64,000 nt of DNA from Vitis vinifera (lineage: Eukaryota; Streptophyta; Magnoliopsida; Vitales; Vitaceae), in NCBI RefSeq assembly GCF_030704535.1, contig NC_081817.1, positions 1,627,001-1,691,000 of the forward strand, read 5' to 3'. This document shows, in pieces, positions 35,666-46,600 of the stretch; the stretch's first letter is position 1, and each line of letters starts with the position of its first letter. Under the pieces are notes generated by a model. The model did not search any database, was not told where the DNA came from, and saw only the letters and a list, made by a program, of their open reading frames with translations. A program made the translations under genes and the position numbers.

Positions 35666-38600
35666 ATGGTGGCGTCACGGCTACAACCACCGTTTTTGAA
35701 CCCACTCTTCTCTTCAAATTATTATTCTTCTCACCCTCTTCCTTCACCATCAAGACCCACATTTCTGGCGCTGTCAGCCAACCCTCAAGAGACTTCAGAA
35801 CCAGCCAAAGACCGCCAGAAAGTGGTGAGAATCGCCTGGGAGAAGCTGGTCCGCTGGTCCCGTTCTTGGCGTTCCAAGGCCAAGACCGATGTGCTTGAGC
35901 GCACCAACAAGGTTCCTTCCCTTAATCCATATAACTCCTCTAGTTTTACACTGTATCATCTTCTCTGGTTGCTCCATTCTGCATTTTTTGTGGGTTCTGT
36001 AATTGGGTCTGCAGGTTTGTTGAGTCACATTCTTGGGTTGTTCTTTGCAGTTTCATGAAATCCCTCTACTGGGTTAGCGGAAAAAGTTGTTTTGTTGGGT
36101 TGAATTTGAGTGGGTTTGTTACGAATTGGACTTTTGACCATTATGGTGGAATATGCCACACATTTCTTGTATTTGATATTGAATTTCTTGGTTTGGATTG
36201 GGTTAATTTAATACCTCAAAAAATTCTGTTATCTGGGGTTGGGTTTTATTGGATTGAATTTCAAGATTATTGGATGGAATCTTGGATGCTGCTCAGCTTG
36301 CAAGTTTATAGCTTTGCTAGTAAAACAAGTAGCATATTTGAATTGAGGTGACGGTTGTGAATTTCCTACTTTTCGTGTTCTGAATAATGAGTATATGCCA
36401 TTATTATATATGGTTTCTTCTAACCAGATAGACTATGACTAAATTTGTTCAGATAAAGAAACTGAGAAAGCTACATTTTGAGATAAAAGATTGTAGGACA
36501 AAATAATAAACTTTCCCAATAAATATATCAAAATATTAGTAAAAGTTGACTTTGATTTTTACTCATCCGACCTTAGTAAATGGTGGCTCAAGTGTTTTCC
36601 TAATTGCCGGTGTATAGCACATTGTAAGCAGGCCAACCTGTTGAAGTAATTTGAACATGGTAAATTGAATTTCGTAATGAACCATAAATGTCTTTTTCAT
36701 GACATATAGTCGTATACAGTTGCTTTTTTTTGTTTTTGTTTGGCTATAAACACTTTTGCTCGTTAGGTGGTGGTCCTTGGAGGTGGATCATTTGGTACGG
36801 CAATGGCTGCCCATATTGCAGCTAGAAAGGCTCAATTGGAAGTTAACATGCTTGTACGTAATTCTCAAGTTTGTCAATCTATTAATGAGAACCACTGTAA
36901 TTGGTGAGTTTTCAGTCAACTGCAGGACTCGTATATCTGCAAGATGTATTAAATAATTAGGATATTGGAGCAGATTTGTCTTTTTGCTTTCCCTTTCTTT
37001 TTTCTTCTTTCTTTATTGAGGATTTCATTTTTAATCTTATTTGATGTTATTTCTTCTCAGTAAGTATTTCCCAGAACACAAGCTACCAGAAAATGTAATT
37101 GCAACAACTGATGCCAGAGCTGCTTTGCTCGGTGCGGACTATTGTCTTCATGCTGTACCTGTGCAGGTCTTTGAATTTACCTTAGTCTTCTGTTGCTTCT
37201 TTTATACTCAGAGCTTTTGCAATGGTCTCATGTAATGGCTCATTTCTGTACAGTCCTAGACTGATCTTGATGATAGTCTTGATCTCAGTGGTCTTTATTG
37301 CATGCTAATATAGTATCATATCCCACTGAATCAAGTTCTTTAACTTGTCCTATTATATCATTATGTATAAAAAGGAAGGAACTGCCTTTAACTGGTCTCT
37401 TTTATTGCAGTTCAGCTCGTCTTTTCTTGAAGGCATTGCAGACTCTGTTGATCCAACCTTGCCATTCATATCCCTTAGCAAAGGCTTGGAGCTCAATACA
37501 TTCAGGATGATGTCTCAGATTATTCCCCAAGCTCTGGGGAATCCTCGACAACCTTTTATTGCACTATCAGGACCTTCGTTTGCATTGGAATTGATGAATA
37601 AATTACCAACAGGTTACTTGCATATGTCTTCATTTGCATACCTTCAATTTGTTTATTACTTGAAGGTACTGAGCATATTTATCTTGCACTCCCTTTATGT
37701 CCTGCAGCAATGGTTGTGGCATCAAAAGACAAGAAACTTGCAAATGCCACTCAGCAGCTACTAGCTTCTAGTCATCTAAGAATTAGCACATCAAGGTAGA
37801 GGTTCTCCTTTACATCAACTAAATTAATTATAAATTTCTTTTTATTAACTTTCTTGTTGTCTCTCTCCCAAAAGCCTTTTGACTGCGCTATTTTGAAAGG
37901 GTACACAATCATGTCTTGCTATTCCTCTGTTTCATGGTCCATATTTCATGTTGAATCATGGTCCAATCTTTATTCTTCCTCAATTGACCCCTTTGTTGCC
38001 TTCACATGGTCCATAGCTATTTATCTTCTTCATGTCCTGTTCTTGATTGATTCTCAGTCTACCTTTGATGAATGCTTCCATTTTTTATGTTTTGTCTTTC
38101 TCAACTTGCCACCCATCCACATCTTTATCCTCATTTTATCGACATGTTATTACTTGTTGGCCAACAGATTACATCATAAAGTTCTGCTGGTTCTTGTGGC
38201 TACCTCTACTACACTACATTCTAAAGCACCCCACTTCATCTACCTAGGTCTAATTCTACTAGAAGTATCATCTTTAACATACCCCTTGCATTTGTAAACC
38301 TAGATCATGGAAAATGGTTGCTCTTGAGAATTCTAGGCTCTCCATCTAATCATTGTGTTCTTTCATCTACCAACAGCACCTTTTTACCTAAACATTGTTT
38401 ATATATACCTTAATCCCTCAATTATCTGGCCCTCCTCAAAATGTTGTTTTTAGGTTGGTTAAGTACTTGGTTCTCGTGATTAATGGTAGAGAAACTTGAA
38501 AGCCATACATATAGATTTTAGTGCACATGCTCAGCTCGTAACCTCAGATACTCCAGTGATGTTACAGGGGTGGAAATTGCAGGTGCACTCAAGAATGTAC

Positions 38601-39809
38601 TTGCAATAGCAGCTGGTATTGTGGAGGGGATGAATCTTGGTAATAATTCTATGGCAGCTCTTGTTGCACAAGGTTGTTCCGAGATAAGATGGTTAGCGAC
38701 AAAGGTACTTTAGTTATGCTTTAAACCTTGAACTTTTGTTTTCTGCCACAAGTCATTTTTTATGTCCAGATGTTTAATCCATTCATTTATGTAGTTAACA
38801 CAAGTGGAGAATATTGTAATTGGCATTATTTTCTCTTTTGATGTTACTTCCTGAATGGAGACCAAATAGATGGAAGAAAAATTATGTGGGACAGGTGGAT
38901 TTAGCCAAAGTCCTTGCTTCCAGTTGATAGGGATGAGATACTAATGGTGTAAACCTATTCTCTTTCACCAGAATTATGATGTGGTGGTCATCCATGAAGT
39001 TTTTCTACTAAAAAATATTCTCCATCTGTCATTAGGGACTATTTTTGTCTTGATCTTACCTTTTGCTTGCTTGATATGATGGCACAATTCATGTGTTCTC
39101 TCCTTGGCTTAAGTTGTATCAATTCATTTTGCTTCTTAGGATTCAATGATTTCTTTTGTGTATTTTGAATAATTTATGTTGGTAACAGAAATGAATTATG
39201 ATGTTCACTGTTATCTCATACATTCCCCCCTGCTATTTTTTCTCCTCTCTTTCTTCATGAAGATGGGGGCCAAATCAACAACAATTATGGGTCTATCAGG
39301 AACTGGGGACATTATGCTTACATGTTTTGTGAATCTATCGAGAAACAAAACAGTTGGAATTCGTCTTGGATCAGGAGAGAAGCTTGATGACATACTGGGT
39401 TCCATGAATCAGGTGCTTGAAAATCTTCTTTGTTTACCTATTAAATTTTTGAGGATTGATGAGGTTACTTAGTCCCCATGCCTTCTAGGTAGCTGAAGGT
39501 GTATCAACAGCTGGTGCTGTGATTGCATTGGCCCAAAAATACAATGTTAAGATGCCAGTTTTAACAGCAGTTGCTCGGATTATTGACAATGAACTAACCC
39601 CAAAAAAGGCTGTGCTTGAGTTGATGAACCTACCTCAGGTACAAAGTTACAAAAAATATACCTACAAATCCCCTTTTTTCCATTTCAGTTTGGAAACTCT
39701 CTGGTGGTCTGCTATGTACCACCACCCTCTTTGTATCTTTGCCATCAACATTTTTATTTTTTGTTTCTAAAAGTATAATTCTTTTGAACTGTAGGTTGAA
39801 GAAGTGTGA
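35666..39809 (+). CDS. GLY1: Plastid NAD-dependent glycerol-3-phosphate dehydrogenase (GLY1/SFD1)
   Basis: Reduces dihydroxyacetone phosphate to glycerol-3-phosphate in the plastid, supplying the prokaryotic glycerolipid pathway; in Arabidopsis (At2g40690) it is also needed for systemic resistance. Exons: 35666-35911, 36767-36903, 37061-37166, 37411-37612, 37708-37795, 38557-38704, 39263-39412, 39489-39638, 39795-39809, giving 413 residues (Arabidopsis about 420). The last exon codes only VEEV and stop. Residues 1 to about 45 form a Ser/Pro-rich transit peptide. [16 protein letters not shown] precedes the Rossmann motif [10 protein letters not shown] (from residue 87). Catalytic-fold motifs [26 protein letters not shown] and GNNSMAAL are intact. 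An in-frame ATG at 35615 would add 17 residues, but the start at 35666 fits the transit peptide better. Intron 5 holds an RTE-type LINE remnant. Confidence 0.96.
38020..38290 (-). mobile_element. RTE-type LINE reverse-transcriptase remnant in GLY1 intron 5
   Basis: Read on the minus strand in shifting frames, the segment resembles the C-terminal part of RTE-clade LINE reverse transcriptases. The pieces [27 protein letters not shown] and [16 protein letters not shown] align in order to the family pattern THRI..GWMKWR, LYG.ECWP, EMRMLRWMCGKTRKDK. Frameshifts and stops show that it is long dead. It is antisense to GLY1. Confidence 0.6.
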
Positions 39810-40574
39810 AACCTCAGGCCTGAAAATAATACGAAAACCCTTTTGGGGGGACTGAAGTTCTATAGTTAGGTACCAAAATCTTCACTCAACTCAATTTATT
39901 CCGTGAATGAATCCCCTTGAATGTCAAGATCTAGTCACAGTTTCAAGTCTACTTTTCTTGTAAACCATTTCCAGTACCATTCTCGCCTAAATTTTTCAGG
40001 GAGATTTTGTCAGTCAGGTACTACATCTTAAAATTCATGAAGGTAAGAAAATTGCAAGAGTGAATGTGTCAAAGTAGTAAAACAATGAAATGCTGAGTAT
40101 AGATGCCAGTGTTGTCATTGATTTCAATTGATATTTCTTTGTTGTTGATTCATTTTCTAGCCAAGAACTCATTCCATTGAATGATGAAATATGTTAGTTT
40201 TTTATAATTCTTTGCTGGTAATTCATTTTCAATTGATATTTAGCTTCTCTTTCCAGAGTCTCTGAAAGGGAAAAATTTTCCACCATGGATTACACAAAGT
40301 TTTTAAGATTTGGTTTCTGATTTAAAAAAAAAAAAAAGAAAGAAAGAAAGAAAGGGAGAAGAAGAAAAGGGACAGGAGAATGAGGATGGTGGTTTTTCTA
40401 TCATAATTCTTCACAATTTATAGAGATATTTCCAGTTATAATAAAAAAATAATTGAGGGTGATATGGAAACGCAAAAATTGAATTAGGTTCATTGTTTTC
40501 ATTTTTATAAATGAGAAGCTTGTGAAGGCTATTTTCATTTTCTCCTCCATACCCATGTTTACAGAGATGATGAG

Positions 40575-43142
40575 ATGCATTTCAATCAATTCATTTCTAG
40601 AAAATTTTATAGTCTGAGACAAACAGAGGTCTCACCCTCGATCAATTCCAAGATCAAGGCCTTAGTTCAACAAGGAAAATATTCCCAAGCCCTGGAATTA
40701 CACTCCAAAACACCCCATTCCGCTCTCACCACCGCCAAATTCACCTTCCCATCTCTTCTCAAAACCTGTGCCTCCCTTTCAAATCTCTACCATGGAAGAA
40801 CAATCCATGCCTCCATTGTCACAATGGGTCTGCAATCTGATCCATACATAGCCACCTCTTTGATCAATATGTATGTGAAATGTGGGTTACTCGGGAGTGC
40901 ACTCCAAGTGTTTGACAAAATGTCTGAGAGTAGAGACTCAGCTCCAGACATCACTGTTTGGAACCCTGTGATTGATGGGTACTTTAAATATGGCCATTTT
41001 GAGGAGGGTCTTGCGCAGTTTTGTAGAATGCAGGAGTTGGGTATTAGGCCTGATGGGTACTCTCTTAGTATAGTCCTTGGCATTTGTAACAGACTTTCAT
41101 GGTACATGGCAGGGAGGCAAATTCATGGTTACATTATCAGAAACATGTTTGAGGGTGACCCTTATTTGGAGACAGCACTGATTGGGATGTACTCCAGTTG
41201 CAGTAGACCAATGGAGGCTTGGAGTCTGTTTGGTAAGCTGGAAAATAGAAGCAATATTGTAGCATGGAACGTGATGATTGGGGGGTTTGTTGAGAATGGG
41301 ATGTGGGAAAAAAGCTTGGAATTGTATTCATTGGCTAAGAATGAGAACTGCAAACTTGTTTCAGCATCATTTACTGGTGCATTCACTGCTTGCTCTCATG
41401 GTGAAGTTCTAGACTTTGGCAGGCAGGTTCATTGTGATGTGATAAAAATGAATTTCCAGGATGACCCTTATGTCTGCACTTCCCTCTTAACCATGTATGC
41501 CAAGTCTGGATCAGTTGAAGATGCCAAAAAGGTTTTTGATCAGGTACTGGACAAAGAAGTTGAACTACGGAATGCAATGATTTCAGCTTTTATCGGTAAT
41601 GGTCGCGCTTATGATGCTTTGGGGCTCTACAACAAGATGAAAGCAGGTGAAACCCCAGTTGATTCATTCACTATTTCAAGTCTTTTATCAGGTTGCAGTG
41701 TGGTTGGATCTTATGATTTTGGTAGGACAGTTCATGCAGAAGTAATAAAGAGATCGATGCAGAGTAATGTTGCTATACAGAGTGCATTGTTGACAATGTA
41801 CTACAAATGTGGAAGTACGGAAGATGCTGATTCAGTTTTTTATACAATGAAGGAAAGGGATGTTGTAGCATGGGGCTCCATGATTGCAGGTTTTTGCCAG
41901 AACAGAAGGTTCAAGGATGCTCTGGATTTGTTCAGAGCCATGGAGAAGGAAGGAGTGAAAGCAGACTCCGATGTTATGACTAGTGTGATCAGTGCGGGTT
42001 TGGGACTGGAGAATGTAGAACTGGGTCACTTAATCCATGGATTTGCTATTAAGCGTGGATTAGAATCGGATGTCTTTGTCGCTTGTTCCCTGGTTGATAT
42101 GTACTCCAAATTTGGTTTTGCAGAGAGCGCTGAAATGGTATTCTCTAGTATGCCAAACAAGAATCTGGTGGCTTGGAATTCTATGATTTCATGCTATTCT
42201 TGGAATGGCCTTCCAGAGATGTCCATTAATCTTCTTCCTCAAATTCTACAGCATGGCTTCTACCTGGATTCCGTCTCCATTACCACTGTCCTCGTTGCGG
42301 TTTCATCAGTTGCAGCACTGCTTAAAGGGAAGACTTTGCATGCATACCAGATAAGACTACAAATTCCATCCGACCTTCAAGTGGAGAATGCATTAATCGA
42401 TATGTATGTGAAGTGTGGATGTTTGAAATATGCTCAGTTGATCTTTGAAAACATGCCCAGAAGAAACCTAGTGACATGGAACTCAATGATAGCTGGTTAT
42501 GGATCTCATGGGAACTGCGAAGAAGCAGTCAGATTATTTAAAGAGATGAAGAGATCGGAAACAGCTCCCGATGAGGTAACTTTTCTTGCCCTGATCACAT
42601 CTTGCAGCCATTCTGGTATGGTTGAAGAAGGCCTGAATCTATTTCAATTGATGAGAATCGAGTATGGGGTTGAGCCTAGAATGGAGCATTATGCGAGTGT
42701 AGTTGATCTATTGGGCCGTGCTGGACGCTTGGACGACGCTTATAGCTTCATACGGGGCATGCCAATTGACGCTGACAGGAGTGTTTGGCTATGTTTGTTG
42801 TTTGCCTGTCGAGCTCATCGGAACATGGAGCTTGGGGAGTTGGTTGCTGATAACCTACTGAAGATGGAGCCAGCCAGGGGCAGCAACTATGTGCCACTGC
42901 TGAACCTTTATGGAGAAGTTGAGATGTGGGACAGGGCTGCAAACTTAAGGGCATCTATGAAGGGGAGGGGCTTGAAGAAGAGTCCCGGATGCAGTTGGAT
43001 TGAAGTGAAAAACAGGGTTGATGTTTTCTTCTCAGGAGACTCATCTTCCACAAGGAGGATCGAAATCTACAAGACATTGAGTAGTCTTAAGAGTAACATG
43101 GAAGGGAAAGGATGCTCCTATGAAGGGATTGAGGTGTGTTAA
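40575..43142 (+). CDS. E-class PLS pentatricopeptide-repeat protein
   Basis: Single-exon ORF of 855 residues, orthologous by order and length to Arabidopsis At2g40720 (PCMP-E26, about 860). PPR proteins of this class bind organellar RNA and usually guide C-to-U editing, each repeat pair reading one base. About 20 tandem P, L and S repeats are visible, for example DITVWNPVIDGYFKYGHFEE, LETALIGMYSSC, NLVTWNSMIAGYGSHGNCEE and APDEVTFLALITSCSHSG. The C terminus has E and E+-like motifs (LKKSPGCSWIEVKNRVDVFF) but no DYW deaminase domain, so if it edits RNA it would need a DYW partner. The N terminus (about 30 residues, Ser/Arg/Lys, few acids) suits organelle import; mitochondrion or plastid cannot be decided. 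It lies 765 bases downstream of GLY1 and converges with the GOST gene. The target RNA is unknown. Confidence 0.93.
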   Translation: MHFNQFISRKFYSLRQTEVSPSINSKIKALVQQGKYSQALELHSKTPHSALTTAKFTFPSLLKTCASLSNLYHGRTIHASIVTMGLQSDPYIATSLINMYVKCGLLGSALQVFDKMSESRDSAPDITVWNPVIDGYFKYGHFEEGLAQFCRMQELGIRPDGYSLSIVLGICNRLSWYMAGRQIHGYIIRNMFEGDPYLETALIGMYSSCSRPMEAWSLFGKLENRSNIVAWNVMIGGFVENGMWEKSLELYSLAKNENCKLVSASFTGAFTACSHGEVLDFGRQVHCDVIKMNFQDDPYVCTSLLTMYAKSGSVEDAKKVFDQVLDKEVELRNAMISAFIGNGRAYDALGLYNKMKAGETPVDSFTISSLLSGCSVVGSYDFGRTVHAEVIKRSMQSNVAIQSALLTMYYKCGSTEDADSVFYTMKERDVVAWGSMIAGFCQNRRFKDALDLFRAMEKEGVKADSDVMTSVISAGLGLENVELGHLIHGFAIKRGLESDVFVACSLVDMYSKFGFAESAEMVFSSMPNKNLVAWNSMISCYSWNGLPEMSINLLPQILQHGFYLDSVSITTVLVAVSSVAALLKGKTLHAYQIRLQIPSDLQVENALIDMYVKCGCLKYAQLIFENMPRRNLVTWNSMIAGYGSHGNCEEAVRLFKEMKRSETAPDEVTFLALITSCSHSGMVEEGLNLFQLMRIEYGVEPRMEHYASVVDLLGRAGRLDDAYSFIRGMPIDADRSVWLCLLFACRAHRNMELGELVADNLLKMEPARGSNYVPLLNLYGEVEMWDRAANLRASMKGRGLKKSPGCSWIEVKNRVDVFFSGDSSSTRRIEIYKTLSSLKSNMEGKGCSYEGIEVC

Positions 43143-43678
43143 GATCCTGTTCGTGATGATTTCTAAATAAATCAAGATTTTTCAAGATTTTTCAATCGTT
43201 TCATATGGGCAGGACAGATCAGAAGAACAAGCAAGATAAGATAATTCTTTTTGTGATCAAGGAAACAGTAGGAGTAACTCTTTGTTTCTCTGCTTTCAAA
43301 TTTGTCAAGATACAAGATTGAAACTTCATACACCCAACACCTGTTGTTGGTCCATTCTGACTTATCCGGTAACGTAATAATCAGTAAACTCATCTGATTT
43401 GCAAGAGTATTTTACAACATTAAAGTGCCCAAATGGCGATCATCCCAACATCACTTCCTCATCATGGGTGTACTGCATGAATTTACCCACTTAAAACCTA
43501 TACGTACAAGTATGTGGGTGATCTGCCATTTAGACACTTCATTGTATTTTCTTGCTTTCCATTCTCTCAGTTGTTTTTACATAAAACGCGAGGTACAACA
43601 GAAAATACAGGTAAACTAATGGAGACAAGTGCTGATCAAACCTGTGATTCAATGGAGTACAAGAAGAAAAAGGGGCCA

Positions 43679-46600
43679 TTATTCTCTCTTGTCTTCCTCG
43701 GGATCTTCTCCAAGCCCATACACGTGATCTGCTGCAATTGACACCTTTCTTTCCTTTCTTTCCAGCTTGGTTGCTACATCTCCAGCCACCTTAACTCCAC
43801 TAGTTGTCAGTGAGACACCCTCCTCTTCAAGATCATCTCCCGCCTCCTCCAAGTATGCAAATCTACAAGACTCAGTCCTTGTCAGCTATAATATAAAGAA
43901 AGATGATCAAATGATAAGTTCGACAAGGAAGACCCCTCCACCCCATCACCAAACCAAACCTTCTACACAATAGTGATGTCACAATAATACAGAATAGGAA
44001 TTGAGAAACAGGGTTCTGCTGCCTGACCCGGCCAGAACTCCCAAAGAAAATTTCACTGATCTATTCTACAAGAAATATGAAACTGGTACTTCATCCATCA
44101 CCTTTGTGTGTATAGTTGGCAAACTATACAACTGAGAGGTATAATATCAAGTCAATAATTTTTCTTATAAATTGAGAGACATTTAATAGGTAGGGTGTGC
44201 TCTATTTGTAGCACTGTTTAATGTATTATCTATCTTGTTTTGTATATCACAAAAATAAATTGACACATTTAGAAACAGGTAGACACAAGACTGACACAAG
44301 TGTCCCCAAACACAGTAATGGGTTCCATAGATCAATGTTCAATGTTAATACAAGTTACCATCCTCTATCTGTCCAGCTGTCAAATGTCATTTATGTTCTA
44401 GGTCCTTCAGAAAATAATTAAACATATTATTAAGCCTCCATTTGGATGCACTTCCTGTTTTCTATTTTTAAAATAAGATTCAAGGACTCTTAGAGGCTTA
44501 CATTGAAAAAGTAAGGACTTAAAAACCGTTTAAAAAAACTGATGTAACAAAAAGCTTTTACTACCTCAAATTTCCAAGTGATTTTTAAAGAGATTTTGCG
44601 TTTTATATAGAATTTATTATTATTTTCTTATTTTAAAAACAAAAAATAGGAAGTGTATCCACATGGACATTGAATACTTCAATCATCTTAATGTACATGA
44701 GTCCAGCAATGTCTTAATGACTATTAATCGAAGAAATATTCCATCCCAAAATAAGTCCAGCAAGTAGTAGCCTGCAAGAATGAGAAAGTTTCTAGAGCAT
44801 ACCTAGTTGGGTTATGTGATGGCGCCCACAAAATGCAAATCACCACCAAGATTATGTATGCAAGCAAAGTCCAGAAGGCTGGGATGATCCAGGCTCTACG
44901 CCAAAGTTCACTCAGTGGGTCGGATGCATTGAAGTACAACTGAACATATCAGATAACCTTGATTATAAGTACTCAACCAGAACAATATTTCATAGAAAAG
45001 GAAAAAAAAAAAGGAAAACACACACACACAGAGAACAGAGAGAGTTGTATATTTAAGATTATAAAGTAGCTGTTCCCAAGAGTTGGAAGATACTGGATTT
45101 ATAGGGAGGGCTTAATAATCCAAGTACATCCTTCCAAAGAAAGAGGCACATAACTTGATGTTAAAATGTTAGTCAGCTTCATCCATTAGGATGGTGAAAA
45201 GTGAAAACTTCTAAAAGCAAGAAACTTTGGCATGCATGAGTGGTTAAATTACTGAGGTTGGAATTAAGAATTTAATTAAATTATCAGGTGTCATTTAAAC
45301 ATTAAACTGTCAGCTAAGTAGAGCAAGAGAAATACAAAAATAAAAACAATAACAAAATAGAGAAGCAAAAGACGACCTCATAGCCAATCCAAGCAACAGA
45401 GAGCAGCACTGATACCGCGAGTGCATTTGTAAACTTCCGGTAGAGCTCCATTTTGGCCATGCTTCTCCGCATCTATGCACATAGTGTACAGAAGGAGATG
45501 ATCATCAAGCACAATGAACATAGGATATAATATACCAGGAAAGCAAATTAGTGGATCATCCATCTACCTAATTGGTACAGAGGAGAGACAATCTTTTTGA
45601 TCCCACAAAAAGCTTCAAAGAAAAAAAAGATAATAGCTGTAGCTTGTAGCTACTCAGTAAAATTTAATACATGAGAACAGTTCAGTAAAACTCCCATTAA
45701 GAGGTCCAAACCTCTATAGAGGTCATCCATATTGATTTTTTACATTGTGGTAGCATGGACAGTTAGAGAGTAGAAGAGCAAGATTACCTGAAGCTTCTCC
45801 AGTGTTTTAGATAGCGAAGAAAATATCCAAAGAATAAAACAGGCATCCAGTAGTGCCACAGGTAGCACCAGAAAAACCTTTGCTTTTCCAGAGAAGTCAT
45901 TGATATTCCCCAAATGTTCAACAAGTTCAAGTGCTTCCGTAGCCACAAAATACATGAAACCAAGGAGGAGTACCTTAGGGGTTATACCACCAAGGGTTGG
46001 CCGCACAACACCATAGCCCATTGAAACAACCAACAGAAGAAGGCGAGAGACAGTCTTCTTAACAGCACTAAAGGTAACTGCCCACAGGGTAATTCCCATT
46101 GGTCTGTTTCCAGTCGAATTGAAATTTGCATATTCAAAATACCAGAAAGCCATTTCACACATTCCCAGACCAATTACTGCTGTGATGTGGTAATGCAAGT
46201 GTATTATATCTTTCCAGTATTGTACAAACTGGAGAAACCAGACAAGACCTAGAACAAGGTAAGCTAAAGACATGAAACCAGAGAATGTCATCAGCGGTGC
46301 CATTTTACCAGGTAGATAACCATCTGGGTTTCTCCAAACTGTTCTTCCACTGAGTATCGTGCCTTTGAGTTGTGGATCACAAAACATAAAGTATAGATAG
46401 TACATGCCAGTACTGTTGATCTCAACAGTCTGAATCAGTGTAGCCTCTTCATTTTTTCCTTCAAAGGAGGTCTGAATCCGTTTGGGCCAGTCAGGGTTAT
46501 TTGGATCTTGACGGATGATTACCTCTCCTACCTTGCAGGATCCTTGCTCAGCAAGTTTTGGGTTGCAGCATATCACATCAGTATTTTCATAAGAACCTCC

